Source of the DNA: CAYMLL01 sp964390645
GTDB taxonomy: Bacteria > Planctomycetota > UBA8108
DNA length: 62,579 nucleotides
NCBI GenBank assembly: GCA_964390645.1
Contig: CAYMLL010000009.1
Coordinates: 1-62,579 of the forward strand
Direction of reading: 5' to 3'
The first letter of the stretch is position 1. Each line of letters opens with the position of its first letter. Shown here piece by piece: positions 9,086 to 18,171 of this stretch. The position numbers and the translations under genes were made by a program. The notes below the pieces were generated by a model. It was not told where the DNA came from. It saw nothing but the letters and a program-made list of their open reading frames with translations, and ran no database searches.

Positions 9086-9808
9086 ATGCAGGTGTATCCC
9101 GTCCTCGATCTCATGGGAGGTGTCGTCGTGCGAGGCGTCGCCGGCGACCGCGACCGATATCGTCCCATCTGCAGCGGGCTCGCTACATCGTCGCGGCCGC
9201 TCGACGTGGCGCGGGCCATCCGGAAGCGTTTCGACCTTCACTCGCTCTACGTGGCGGATCTCGACTCGATCGCCGGTGAGGGGATCGATCGTGAGTCACT
9301 CGGCGAGCTCGTCGAGGACGACTTCCGGCTGCTGGTCGACGCCGGCGTCCGATCGAAGGAGGATGCTGTCGCCCTGCTCGAGCTCGGAGACCTCGACGTC
9401 ATCGCGGCGCTCGAGACCGTGCCGTCCCCGCGCGTCCTCCGGTCCGTGATCGAGGCCATCGGCGAGGGTCGCGTGATCTTCAGCCTCGACATGAAGCGCG
9501 GGCAGGTGCTCGGAAGCAGGGAGGCCTGGCCGGCTGGAGTCGACGAGGTCGCGAGCGTCGCCGGGGCCGCCGGCGTGCGACGGATGGTCGTGCTCGATCT
9601 GGCGGCGGTCGGCGTCGGCGGTGGAACACCGCATCTCGACATCTGCCGCCGGTGGAAGGCCTGGCGACCGGAGCTCGAGATCATCACCGGCGGAGGCGTG
9701 CGCGGTGTCGAGGATCTGTGCGCCATGGCCGAGGCGGGTGTCGATGGCGCGCTCGTGGCCTCGGCACTGCACGACGGTCGCTTGCGACGTGAGGACATCG
9801 GGGTCTAG
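9086..9808 (+). CDS. HisA/HisF-like TIM-barrel protein of the H4MPT/methanofuran gene set
   Basis: A 240-residue HisA-like (beta/alpha)8 protein. It keeps the N-terminal VLDLMGG with the acid in strand 1, SLYVADLDSIAG, LLVDAGVRS, FSLDMKRG and the phosphate-binding EIITGGGVRG plus GALVASALH. It lacks the usual neighbours of a histidine operon and sits divergently beside mfnE-like, with mfnB next to it. HisA-like proteins of this type recur in bacterial H4MPT/MFR gene clusters, and a role in cofactor biosynthesis is inferred, not shown. The start at 9086 is chosen because the barrel begins there; a GTG at 9062 is possible. Confidence 0.75.
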   Translation: MQVYPVLDLMGGVVVRGVAGDRDRYRPICSGLATSSRPLDVARAIRKRFDLHSLYVADLDSIAGEGIDRESLGELVEDDFRLLVDAGVRSKEDAVALLELGDLDVIAALETVPSPRVLRSVIEAIGEGRVIFSLDMKRGQVLGSREAWPAGVDEVASVAGAAGVRRMVVLDLAAVGVGGGTPHLDICRRWKAWRPELEIITGGGVRGVEDLCAMAEAGVDGALVASALHDGRLRREDIGV

Positions 9809-9825
9809 TCTCGAGTTCCGCCATC

Positions 9826-9959
9826 GAGCTGCTCCCCGAAGGGTCTGCCGGGAGCTCATCGACACCCTCCCGAGGGGAGCGGGTGTGCAGGAGCTCGTAA
9901 GCCCTCCCCGGCGGGGCCGATCGAGGCAGACCAGGCCGGGCGGGCGACGGCGAAGCTCG
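9826..9959. repeat. dispersed intergenic repeat, copy A (pairs with 42487-42618)
   Basis: A 134-bp stretch about 70% identical to 42487-42618. The shared core GGGTCTGCCGGGAGCT is identical, followed by an ungapped block and then a GC-rich part ending in GCGACGG...GCTCG. It occupies the 211-bp spacer between the convergent hisA-like and phosphatase-ceramidase genes. No convincing ORF was found in it. Small hairpins are possible (CCC..AAGGG). Confidence 0.65.
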
Positions 9960-10019
9960 CGCTCGCCGTCCGCGGCTCTCGACCACCCGGTGGCGTGGCG
10001 CCGCAACAGCGAGGGACCG

Positions 10020-12785
10020 TCAGAACTCCACCAGCACTCCCGCCAGCACACCCCGACCGGCTCCCGCGCCGCTGCCGCTGCGACCGACCGACGCGCTTCC
10101 TTCGACGTAGAGCTCGGTTTGCTGGTCGAGCCGGATCGAGAGTCCGGGGCGCAGCTCGACGTCGAAGCTGATCTCGTCGACGTCGACCACCCGTCGTCCT
10201 CCGTGGCGTCGGTCCGGGAGCTGCATCGAGGCGGTGGCTCCGAGGCGCAGCGATACGCAGCCGTGTCGTTCGTTGTACCAGAGCCCGCCTCGCCAGCGAT
10301 CACCGGGTCGCCGTCCGCGACGATCGTCGATCGACGTCTCGTAGAGCGTCTCGAGCGTGAGGTTGCGGTAGGTGTTCCAGGTCAACTCGGCCGCGCCGCC
10401 GAAGGCGGGACGCCAGACCCCGGCGCCGCTCGCGAACGCGAAGGGCGCTCGCGTATCGGCATCACCGGTCGGAAGCGAGATCTGCACGCGGGGGATCAGA
10501 CGCAGCGCGTCGCCGTCGATCCGGCTCTCGAAGGCTCGGAACGGGCGCTCGAGGCCGGCGACGAGGTCCTTCGCCCCCTCGTCGTGATCGGTTCCATCCG
10601 TGCTTCCCCACGACGAGCTGCGGTAGCCGAGCTCCAGATCCGCGCGGGCGCCTCGCGGGAGGCCGACGGCGACGCCGGCGGTCAGATCCCGGACCCGCCC
10701 CTTCACCCCATGCCCGCCGCGAATCTGCTCACGGTAGACGCCGTCGAGCCACGTGCGCAGGCGGTACGGGAAGCCGTCGTCGACGAGTGTCGTGACACGT
10801 CGTGACTGCGGCATCGTCGGATCGATCGAGGGATCGGCGGGAGGCGCCGCGGGCTTCGGCTTCTCGTCCCACTGCTCGGCCGCGAGCTCGAGTGCGGCTT
10901 CGACGACGATCGGGCCATGCCCGGCGCCGCCCAGCGCGACCAGCGACGCGGCGTCGAGCTTTCGCTTCGCGTGGTTCACTCGCTGCATCGCGTATCCGGC
11001 GTAGCCGTTCGCGTGTGTGACAACGAAGGTCCGTGGGGCGGGACTGCGGTCCTTGATCTCCAGGCCGAGGAGGCTGGTGATCTCGCTCGCGGTCGCGACG
11101 ATGCTCGTGTCACCGATGCGGAGAGCCTGGATCGGATGGCGAGTCGGCCACTGCATCAGCTTGATGAGCGTCCATTCCAGTGGAAAGAGCAGGTCGGGAA
11201 GGATGTTGACGTTTGTGTCCGGAATGTCGATCTCCGCCGTCATCGACGCCAGCTCGACCTCGCGTCTCGTCTCGATCTTCTCCAGGGTGATCTCGACCAC
11301 GCGGAGCAGCTCGTCGGCGACCGGCTCCACGAGTCCTGCCTCGGCGAAGGCTTCGCCTCGCGCGGGAGCGCCGGCGTTGACGTCGCCGAGCGCTCCGCCG
11401 AGGAAGATCCCGAATCCGTCACGTTCGTCGAGTCGCTCGGTCACGAGTCCCGGATAGTCCGCCGAGATCATCCCGTCCGCGGAAGCCAGAATCGGATGAC
11501 CGGCGAAGTTGACGACCGTCGCGAGCGGTCCTCCATCGAGTGTCCTGACGGCGAGGACCCCGACGGTCGTGTCGATACGGTTGTCGAGGCGGCGGTTGTA
11601 GCTGAGCCTCTCGATCTCGCCCTGACCTGACCCGAGGCGAGCGTCGCGCAGGTCGTCGATCGAGTCGTCGATGGTGCTGACGATCGTTGCCGCGAGGTGA
11701 GCGAACATCTTCTCGTCGAACTCGCCGAGCATGTAGAACTCGAAGCCTGCGTGGTCGACGTAGGCGCCGACGCTGGTGTGCGTATGCGTCGCGGCGAGCA
11801 GTACATCGGTGACACCGCTGCCATTCGCGTCGAGACGGCGCAGCACGTCGGTGCGCAGCTCCGCGCTCATGATCAGCAGGTCACAGGAGACGATCGAGAC
11901 GCGCGCCTCGCCGTTGTCGAGTGTCAGCGCGCGTGCGTGAACCGCGTCCCGGACGCCCCTCGCCTTGCCGGGGTTCGGTCCGTACGTCGCCATCTGCACC
12001 GGTCCTTCCCAGCCGTCGAGAAGGCTCCGCTTCGCGACGCCGGCGCGCAGCGGGCCGGCGGTGACGCGGTCGAGCCCCGACTGGAGCGGGTAGTTCTCGA
12101 AGAAGCGGGCCTCGAGCTCCGCGATCCGCTCCTCGTCGTCGAGCAGCTCCGGGTTCTCGACGAAGGGCAGGAAGAGCTCGGGCCTGGCGACCTCGATCAA
12201 TCGATGGACGTTCGGATAGGCGGGCGGAAAGTGGCGGAAGAGGACGGTCTCTCCGATCAGCTTGTCGCGGTCGGTCTCCCCCTGGAAGAGCATGCGCCAG
12301 AGCGCGATCATCATGCCGGTGCGGTCCGCGCCGGCCGCGCAGTGCAGCAGGACCGAGCCGCCCTCGCGTCGTGCGCGTTCGGTCACGCGGATGAGCTCGA
12401 GGACCTGCCGCGGAGTCGGAGGGCGTCCTGCCGACATGCGCAGACCGATGCTCTCCGCTCCGCACGAGTTTGCGAACTCCCTGGAGTAGGGCTCGGGCTT
12501 GCCGCGCAGTGTGACTATGTAGCGGAGGTTCGCGCGCCGGTCGAGAAACTCGAGGAGGCCGAGGCTCGGCTGGTTACTGCGATAGAGGAGCCCCGGCTCC
12601 ACCTCCCCGAGGTTCTCGAGAGTGAATCGCAGCAGCTCGGCGGTCGTCAGCGGCGCCGTGTGCTCCGGCCTCGCGGCGACGTCGGGACTCTCCGGTACGC
12701 GTACGAGCGCGTTGCACGACGACGCGAGGAGCGCGAGGGGGAGCAGGGCCTTGCGAGCGGCTTTTACCAGGAGATCAGTGCACAT
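10020..12785 (-). CDS. lipoprotein fusing a Cys phosphatase, a neutral ceramidase and a C-terminal beta-barrel-like domain
   Basis: A 921-residue protein with an N-terminal hydrophobic run and a lipobox (LLASSC, Cys 24), so it is probably lipidated. Residues about 55-210 form a tyrosine/dual-specificity-type phosphatase with the P-loop HCAAGADRTG (C149, R155). Residues about 240-640 resemble neutral/alkaline ceramidase: ATHTHTSVGAYVDH (about 332), VVNFAGHP (about 424), SADYPG (441) and GGALGDVN. After a Pro-rich linker (KPKPAAPPADPS) the last 260 residues show amphipathic strand repeats, a LPTGD motif and a terminal Phe, as in outer-membrane barrels. The domains suggest dephosphorylation and deacylation of a phosphorylated sphingolipid at the cell surface, but this is inference. 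It overlaps the upstream SGNH gene by 11 nt. Confidence 0.82.
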   Translation of the reverse strand: MCTDLLVKAARKALLPLALLASSCNALVRVPESPDVAARPEHTAPLTTAELLRFTLENLGEVEPGLLYRSNQPSLGLLEFLDRRANLRYIVTLRGKPEPYSREFANSCGAESIGLRMSAGRPPTPRQVLELIRVTERARREGGSVLLHCAAGADRTGMMIALWRMLFQGETDRDKLIGETVLFRHFPPAYPNVHRLIEVARPELFLPFVENPELLDDEERIAELEARFFENYPLQSGLDRVTAGPLRAGVAKRSLLDGWEGPVQMATYGPNPGKARGVRDAVHARALTLDNGEARVSIVSCDLLIMSAELRTDVLRRLDANGSGVTDVLLAATHTHTSVGAYVDHAGFEFYMLGEFDEKMFAHLAATIVSTIDDSIDDLRDARLGSGQGEIERLSYNRRLDNRIDTTVGVLAVRTLDGGPLATVVNFAGHPILASADGMISADYPGLVTERLDERDGFGIFLGGALGDVNAGAPARGEAFAEAGLVEPVADELLRVVEITLEKIETRREVELASMTAEIDIPDTNVNILPDLLFPLEWTLIKLMQWPTRHPIQALRIGDTSIVATASEITSLLGLEIKDRSPAPRTFVVTHANGYAGYAMQRVNHAKRKLDAASLVALGGAGHGPIVVEAALELAAEQWDEKPKPAAPPADPSIDPTMPQSRRVTTLVDDGFPYRLRTWLDGVYREQIRGGHGVKGRVRDLTAGVAVGLPRGARADLELGYRSSSWGSTDGTDHDEGAKDLVAGLERPFRAFESRIDGDALRLIPRVQISLPTGDADTRAPFAFASGAGVWRPAFGGAAELTWNTYRNLTLETLYETSIDDRRGRRPGDRWRGGLWYNERHGCVSLRLGATASMQLPDRRHGGRRVVDVDEISFDVELRPGLSIRLDQQTELYVEGSASVGRSGSGAGAGRGVLAGVLVEF

Positions 12786-13629
12786 GGAGTGTCATGCTCG
12801 GAGTCACGGACAGTACGTGGCAGGGGGTTCCGGCGGTGGTGTCGGCACGACGCGACCGCAACGGCAAGCGGAGACGGAGCATCGAGGACGAGACCGTCAG
12901 GTGCGACGGTCGGTCTCTCCCGGCATCTCCTGATCTCTCGTCATTCGATCCGTCCAGGAGGGTGTCGATCCAGACGCCGAAGGCCTCCGAACGGCAGTCG
13001 CGGCGCAGATGGATCGCGTCGTGCCCGTACCACTGCGCACTCGTCTTCAGCAGCGTGACGTCGTGATCCCCGGTGAGCTGACGGAGTCCCTGATCAACCG
13101 ACCTCAGCTGATCGCAGGCGGTCGACTTCGTCAGTCGACGGAAGGGAAAGAACAGACGTCGGAGCAAGGCGAATCTCCAGCCGGGCAGAGCCTCGACGCT
13201 CTCGACCGGAGGTGTGGTGATCGCGACCTTGGCGCCGAGGTCGCGCAGGCGCGTCACCGTCGATCGCACCCACGTGAGAATCTGTCGCGGCTCGACTCCG
13301 TAGCCGACGTCATTTCCGATGTCGGTGAGGAGCGCGTACGATCGTCCCGCAGGGGCCGCCGCGTCCGGCCGCGTCGCAGTGTCGAGGAGTCCACATGTGG
13401 ACAGAGCCGGGAACTTCAGGGCGCCAAGGCCCGCATCGAGCCCGTAGGAGCGACCGGGACCGTGAGCGACCCTGGCGACCAGGGCGTCGTCCTTGAAGCG
13501 CACCGCGAGGTGCCCGAGGATGTCCGACAGAGCGAGCCATACGTTGCTGGCGCCGAGCACCGAGAAGGACGCCGGGATTCGTGGACATTCCCCGCGTGGG
13601 GGCGTAGGATTCGAGCCGGTCAGAGCCAT
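12775..13629 (-). CDS. SGNH/GDSL-like hydrolase
   Basis: A 284-residue protein with the four SGNH landmarks in order: block I FSVLGASNVW (Ser in GAS), a Gly-containing middle, LTDIGNDVGYG (the GxND block) and HDAIHLRRD (catalytic Asp/His pair). There is no clear signal peptide. It is the first gene of a two-gene unit; its last 11 nt overlap the start of the phosphatase-ceramidase gene. That linkage suggests an esterase or lipase acting on the same lipid material, which is inference. The ATG at 13629 is used because longer readings extend through the neighbouring divergent gene. Confidence 0.7.
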   Translation of the reverse strand: MALTGSNPTPPRGECPRIPASFSVLGASNVWLALSDILGHLAVRFKDDALVARVAHGPGRSYGLDAGLGALKFPALSTCGLLDTATRPDAAAPAGRSYALLTDIGNDVGYGVEPRQILTWVRSTVTRLRDLGAKVAITTPPVESVEALPGWRFALLRRLFFPFRRLTKSTACDQLRSVDQGLRQLTGDHDVTLLKTSAQWYGHDAIHLRRDCRSEAFGVWIDTLLDGSNDERSGDAGRDRPSHLTVSSSMLRLRLPLRSRRADTTAGTPCHVLSVTPSMTLHVH

Positions 13630-13656
13630 GGCGGGGTCGATCGTAGCACAGAACAC

Positions 13657-13712
13657 GCCGCGGTCCGCACACCGCGGTCCGCATGCCACAGCCCGCACCC
13701 GGCGGTCCGCAC
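13657..13712. repeat. four 14-bp tandem units in the divergent promoter region
   Basis: Four consecutive 14-bp units with consensus GCCGCGGTCCGCAC (units 1 and 2 nearly identical, unit 3 with three and unit 4 with two differences). They lie between the divergent SGNH and TPM-domain genes and end 10 bp before the TPM start codon. The unit length is not a multiple of three and no ORF uses it. Iterated operator or slipped-strand tract are both possible. Confidence 0.75.
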
Positions 13713-13722
13713 GCCGATCGCG

Positions 13723-14397
13723 ATGAGGAATAAGCCGCTTCTCAGCGACGAACAATGCTCTGCCGTCCATCGTGAGATCGCAGCGGCCGAACGTCGTACG
13801 TCCGCCGAGATCCTGCCCGCGGTGGCGCGAGCGTCGGGCCGCTACGACCGTGCCGAGGACGTCGTCGGTCTCTGGTTCGGTCTCCTGCTCTGCGCGGCCA
13901 TCTGGTACTTCTTTCAGGGCGTCGGCGCGAGCGGTGGATGGAGCTCGATACTCGAGGTGCGCATGGGATTCTGGGCCGTGGCGGTCGCCGTCGTTCTCGG
14001 CTTCATTGTCGGGGTGATCGTAGGGGGTCGGGTTCACTGGCTGCGCCGGCTCTTCACGTCGAATCTCGAGATGGAGCAGGAGGTTCTCGGCCGCGCGAAG
14101 GCCGTGTTCCACGACTGTCGCGTTCACCGGACTTCGGAGGCGTCAGGCGTGCTGATCTTCGTCTCCCTCTACGAGCGACGCGCCGCAATCCTCGCCGACG
14201 AGAAGATTGTCTCGAAGCTCGGCGAGCGGAGCCTCCAGGAGGTTCGGGACGAGCTGATCGACGGCATCGGCAAGGAGGACGTGGAGAAGGGGCTCTGCCG
14301 GGCGATCGCGCGGCTCGGGAGCTTTCTCGAGATCGTCTTGCCCCGGGGCGAGAAGGATCACGACGAGGTCTACAACGAGGTCGTTCTACTTGATTGA
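13723..14397 (+). CDS. TPM-domain membrane protein
   Basis: A 224-residue protein. The N-terminal helix (LSDEQCSAVHREIAAAE) and the TSAEILPAV strand match TPM (Psb32/YgcG) domains. Two membrane segments follow (about 48-65 and 85-105). Then comes a soluble part with VLIFVSLYERRAAILADE, the core TPM strand motif, and a C-terminal KEDVEKGLCRAI helix. The family is proposed to have phosphatase or protein quality-control roles, without firm evidence. The start ATG lies directly after the 14-bp repeat and lacks a clear Shine-Dalgarno site. Its stop is 31 nt before the S46 peptidase start. Confidence 0.8.
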   Translation: MRNKPLLSDEQCSAVHREIAAAERRTSAEILPAVARASGRYDRAEDVVGLWFGLLLCAAIWYFFQGVGASGGWSSILEVRMGFWAVAVAVVLGFIVGVIVGGRVHWLRRLFTSNLEMEQEVLGRAKAVFHDCRVHRTSEASGVLIFVSLYERRAAILADEKIVSKLGERSLQEVRDELIDGIGKEDVEKGLCRAIARLGSFLEIVLPRGEKDHDEVYNEVVLLD

Positions 14398-14428
14398 GGG
14401 CGAGCCTCCGGATCTGACGAGGATAACG

Positions 14429-16522
14429 ATGAATCGACACTGTCGCGCAACTCGACACGTCTGCGTCGCGATGTGGGTCGCGTCCGTGCTGTTCCCCGGC
14501 GTCGTCGCGACGGGGGACGAAGGCATGTGGCTCTACAACCAGCTGCCGCGAAAGCTTCTGCGAGACCGATACGGCTTCGTTCCGGACGAGGACTGGGCGC
14601 GCCATGTCATGCACTCCAGCGCGCGACTGTCGACCGGAGGCTCGGGATCTGTGGTCTCCAGGGACGGGCTCGTGATGACCAACCATCACGTGGTCTCGTC
14701 TCTGCTCCATCGACTCAGCTCTCAGGACAGGAACTACGTGGAGGAGGGTTTCTTCGCGCGCAGTCGCGACCAGGAGGTGGAGTGTCCGAATGTCGAGGTC
14801 GACATCCTCCGGGACATCGAGGACGTCACCGCGCGGGTCAACGCGGCTGTCGGGAAGGGCGATGGCCCGGGGGCTGCCGAGAAGGCGCGTCGGGGGGCTA
14901 TCGCGGAGATCGAGAAGGAGTCCAAAGAGAAGAGCGGGCTCCACAGCGAGGTCGTCACCCTCTACCGCGGCGGCCGTTTCCATCTCTATCGTTACAAGCG
15001 ATACGATGACGTGCGCATGGTCTTCGCTCCCGAGGTGTCGATCGCGTACTTCGGCGGTGACAATGACAACTTCGAGTTTCCCCGCTTCTGTCTCGATGCG
15101 TCGTTCGTTCGCCTCTACGAGGATGGCAAGCCGGCGAAGGTCGACAGCTATCTGCGCTGGAGCGAGAAGGGCGTCAGCAAGGACGACCTCGTGTTCGTCT
15201 CGGGCCATCCCGGTAGAACCTCGCGGCTGAACACGGTGGACCACTTGCGATTCCTGCGTGACGTCGCCTACCCGTCCTATCTCGAGCTGATCTACCGGCG
15301 TGAGATCGCGCTGCAGCAGTTCGGCGGCAAGAGCGCCGAGCACAAGCGCCGTGCGAAGGACAGCCTCTTCGGCGTCCAGAACAGCCGCAAGGCGATTCGC
15401 GGCATGCTCGCCGGTCTGCAGGACCCCGCCGTTCTGGAGTCGAAGCTGCGGGCGGAGCGAACACTGCAGGCGGCGGTCGCAAAGGACCGGGGGCTGGGTG
15501 CGACGCTCGGCGACTGGGACCGCATCTCGTCGTCGATGGCCGCCTCGCGTCGCTTTCGCGACGAGTACAACTTCCTGGAGGGGGGACGGGCGTTCTGGTC
15601 GACGCTGTTCCGTCATGCTCGCACGATCGTGCGACTTGCCGACGAGAGAGCCAGGCCGAATGCCAACCGCCTGCCCGAGTTTCGCGAAACGGCGATAACG
15701 TCGGTGAAGCGGGGGCTCGAGTCCCCGGCGCCGATCTACGCCGACCTGGAGACCGCGACGTTGACGGACTCGCTGACACATTTTGCGCAGGCCTGGGGGC
15801 TGGAGCATCCTCTCGTCCGTCTCGTACTCGCCGGCCGCTCGCCTTCCGATCGCGCATTCGACCTCGTGTCCGGGACAAAGCTGATCGACGTCGAGGAGCG
15901 CAAACGGCTCTTCGAGGGCGGCAAGGCTGCCGTCGACGCCTCGACCGACTCCATGGTCCTGCTCGCTCGAGACGTGGACTCTCTCGCCCGAGCCGTGCGC
16001 GAGAAGTACGAGGGCCTCGTCACCGGGGTCAGGAAAGATGCCTACGCGAACATCGCCGACGCGAAGTTCGCGGTCACGGGGACGGGCGTGTACCCGGACG
16101 CGACGTTCACGCTCCGTCTTGCTTTCGGCACGGTCGAGGGGTGGAAGGAGGGCGGCGCGTTCGTACCCTTTCATACGACGATGGGCGGCGCGCTCGATCG
16201 CAACAAGCAGCATGCCAACGCCGATCCCTACAAGCTGCCCGAGACGTGGCTGGCGAAGGTTGACGCGATCGATCGTTCGACACCGTTCAACTTCGTCTCC
16301 ACGCCGGACATCATCGGCGGCAACTCCGGCAGCCCGGTGGTCAACCGCGGTGCGGAGGTCGTCGGCCTCATCTTCGACGGCAACATCCACAGCCTCGTGC
16401 TCGACGTCGTCTACACCCAGGAGCGAGCACGCGCGGTCTCCGTGAGCTCGGAGGCGATCATCGAGGCGCTGCAGAGTGTCTACGGCATGGGGGACCTCGT
16501 CACGGAACTGCGCGCGCGTTAG
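14429..16522 (+). CDS. S46 family dipeptidyl-peptidase (DPP7-like)
   Basis: A 697-residue exported serine peptidase with a signal peptide ending before DEGMWLYNQLP, the typical mature N-terminus of S46 enzymes. Catalytic motifs are visible: His in VMTNHHVV (H86/H87), Asp in FGGDNDNFEFPRF and Ser in GGNSGSPV (S633). The later GLIFDGN has Gly at about 651. In characterised S46 enzymes Gly here goes with hydrophobic P1 preference (DPP7) and Arg with acidic preference (DPP11). The protein probably works in the periplasm, releasing dipeptides from oligopeptides. The ATG at 14429 has an AGGA box 5 nt upstream; an upstream start would overlap the TPM gene. Confidence 0.93.
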   Translation: MNRHCRATRHVCVAMWVASVLFPGVVATGDEGMWLYNQLPRKLLRDRYGFVPDEDWARHVMHSSARLSTGGSGSVVSRDGLVMTNHHVVSSLLHRLSSQDRNYVEEGFFARSRDQEVECPNVEVDILRDIEDVTARVNAAVGKGDGPGAAEKARRGAIAEIEKESKEKSGLHSEVVTLYRGGRFHLYRYKRYDDVRMVFAPEVSIAYFGGDNDNFEFPRFCLDASFVRLYEDGKPAKVDSYLRWSEKGVSKDDLVFVSGHPGRTSRLNTVDHLRFLRDVAYPSYLELIYRREIALQQFGGKSAEHKRRAKDSLFGVQNSRKAIRGMLAGLQDPAVLESKLRAERTLQAAVAKDRGLGATLGDWDRISSSMAASRRFRDEYNFLEGGRAFWSTLFRHARTIVRLADERARPNANRLPEFRETAITSVKRGLESPAPIYADLETATLTDSLTHFAQAWGLEHPLVRLVLAGRSPSDRAFDLVSGTKLIDVEERKRLFEGGKAAVDASTDSMVLLARDVDSLARAVREKYEGLVTGVRKDAYANIADAKFAVTGTGVYPDATFTLRLAFGTVEGWKEGGAFVPFHTTMGGALDRNKQHANADPYKLPETWLAKVDAIDRSTPFNFVSTPDIIGGNSGSPVVNRGAEVVGLIFDGNIHSLVLDVVYTQERARAVSVSSEAIIEALQSVYGMGDLVTELRAR

Positions 16523-16656
16523 TTCGGAGCTTCGCAGTTTTCCAGGGCCCGGACGGGTTGGCGCGGGGCCATCGCGCGAGTCGAGCAGGTGTCGACACCG
16601 TCGCGGCCCGGAGGGATGTCGCGAGAGTCCGGCCTGCGGGAAGGTCGTCGGGCGGC

Positions 16657-18171
16657 TCACGGCAGAGCGCGCACCATGCCCGCGGCCTTGTCGAGCGTCT
16701 CCTGGTACTCGGCTTCGGGCCGGGAGTCCGAGACGATTCCGCCGCCGACCGGAAGCTGCAGCCAGCCGCCTCCCGCTGTGACGGTGCGGATCAGGATGCT
16801 GCTGCCCATGTCACCGTGGATCGCGATCCACGCGAGGCTGCCGCAGTACGGGCCGCGGGCTGTCGGCTCGAGCGCGGCGATGATCTCCATGGCGCGGACC
16901 TTCGGAGCACCGGTGATCGAGCCGCCAGGAAAGCTGGCGCGCAGGAGGTCGATCGCGTGGACGTTGTCGCTCAGCTCCCCGCGCACCTCGCTGACGAGGT
17001 GGTGGACCGTCGGATGGCGCTCGAGCTCGAAGAGCCGCGGCACGTGCACCGAATGTGGTCGACAGACCCGGGACAGATCGTTGCGCAGGAGATCGACGAT
17101 CATGACGTTTTCCGCACGGTCCTTCTCGCTCTCGCGCAGGTCGAGACGTCTGTAGACATCCTCCTCCGCCGTGTAGCCGCGTGACCGGGTCCCCTTGATC
17201 GGACGTGTGACAACGTGGTCTCCCCGCAGTGAGAGGAACTGCTCCGGTGACGAGCTCGCGACCACGTGCTCGCCCATGTCGAAGTAGCCCGCGAAGGGGG
17301 CGGGGTTCGTCTCACGGAGCCGGAGGTAGAAGTCGACGATGTCGCCGCGATGCGGATGGAGCAGCCGCTGTGACAGGTTCACCTGGAAGATGTCGCCTGC
17401 GTGGATGTACTCGATCGACCGCGCGACGGCCTCGATGTAGGCATCCTTGCTGAAGTCGCTGAGGAGTCTCGACTCGCCCGGCACGTTCCAGGAAGGCGAG
17501 AGGCGAGACTTCGGAATCTCGTCTCTGTCGGGCGATATCCTGCGACCCTCACGGATCGGTCGCGCGAGACGTTCCTTCACTTGGAGAGCTCGCCGCGCGG
17601 CCAGGTCGGTGCGGTCGTGAGCGTCCGTCTCCGGGATGCCCAGCGAGACGAGATGGCATGTTCCCTTCAGGTGGTCCCAGGCGAGCACCCAGTCGTAGAG
17701 GCCGATCGCGAGGTCCGGAGTGCGGAACTCGTCGTGGCGGGCTGCAGGGAGTCGCTCGACGGTGTGGCAGAGGCCGTATCCGAAGAGACCCGCGGCGCCG
17801 CCCTGGAAGGGGGGAATCCCCGGGATGATGCGAGCGGACCAGAGTCGCAGCTCGTCGTCGAGCGCGTCGAAGGGGTCAGCCTCCATCGTCGAGCGGGCGT
17901 GATACTCGTGACTCTCGAGATCCGCCGAGACGGCGTCCCGGACCCTCAGTGACCGTCCCCGTGCGACAATCGTACGAGCCGGACGCGCGGCGAGATACGA
18001 GAAGCGGCCGTGCGTACCGTCGGTCACCGCACTGTCGAGAAAGATCGTCCATGGAAGCGAGGCGAAGCGCCGGAAGGAGTCGACCGGCGACGGGGCGGAG
18101 GGCAGCTCCTCGACGAGAGGCTCGACCCTCGTCGTCTCGTGGTGTCGGGCGTCGCTGCGTTCGTGGATCAT
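16657..18171 (-). CDS. pabB: aminodeoxychorismate synthase component I (PabB)
   Basis: A 504-residue chorismate-binding enzyme. The N-terminal anthranilate-synthase-I-like part contains FQGGAAGLFGYG. The catalytic part has PIKGTRSRG (the PIKGT form typical of PabB rather than TrpE), KDRAENVMIVDLLRNDL and PGGSITGAPKVRAMEII. It makes 4-amino-4-deoxychorismate, the precursor of p-aminobenzoate, with a glutamine amidotransferase not present here. Its ATG overlaps the stop of the DUF6513 gene by 4 nt (ATGA). That linkage points to pABA supply for H4MPT (and possibly folate). The genes downstream on the right strand converge on it. Confidence 0.92.
   Translation of the reverse strand: MIHERSDARHHETTRVEPLVEELPSAPSPVDSFRRFASLPWTIFLDSAVTDGTHGRFSYLAARPARTIVARGRSLRVRDAVSADLESHEYHARSTMEADPFDALDDELRLWSARIIPGIPPFQGGAAGLFGYGLCHTVERLPAARHDEFRTPDLAIGLYDWVLAWDHLKGTCHLVSLGIPETDAHDRTDLAARRALQVKERLARPIREGRRISPDRDEIPKSRLSPSWNVPGESRLLSDFSKDAYIEAVARSIEYIHAGDIFQVNLSQRLLHPHRGDIVDFYLRLRETNPAPFAGYFDMGEHVVASSSPEQFLSLRGDHVVTRPIKGTRSRGYTAEEDVYRRLDLRESEKDRAENVMIVDLLRNDLSRVCRPHSVHVPRLFELERHPTVHHLVSEVRGELSDNVHAIDLLRASFPGGSITGAPKVRAMEIIAALEPTARGPYCGSLAWIAIHGDMGSSILIRTVTAGGGWLQLPVGGGIVSDSRPEAEYQETLDKAAGMVRALP

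Noticed and set aside
14054..16660. 868-residue left-strand ORF
   Set aside because: Antisense of the TPM and S46 genes; the forward genes have clear motifs.
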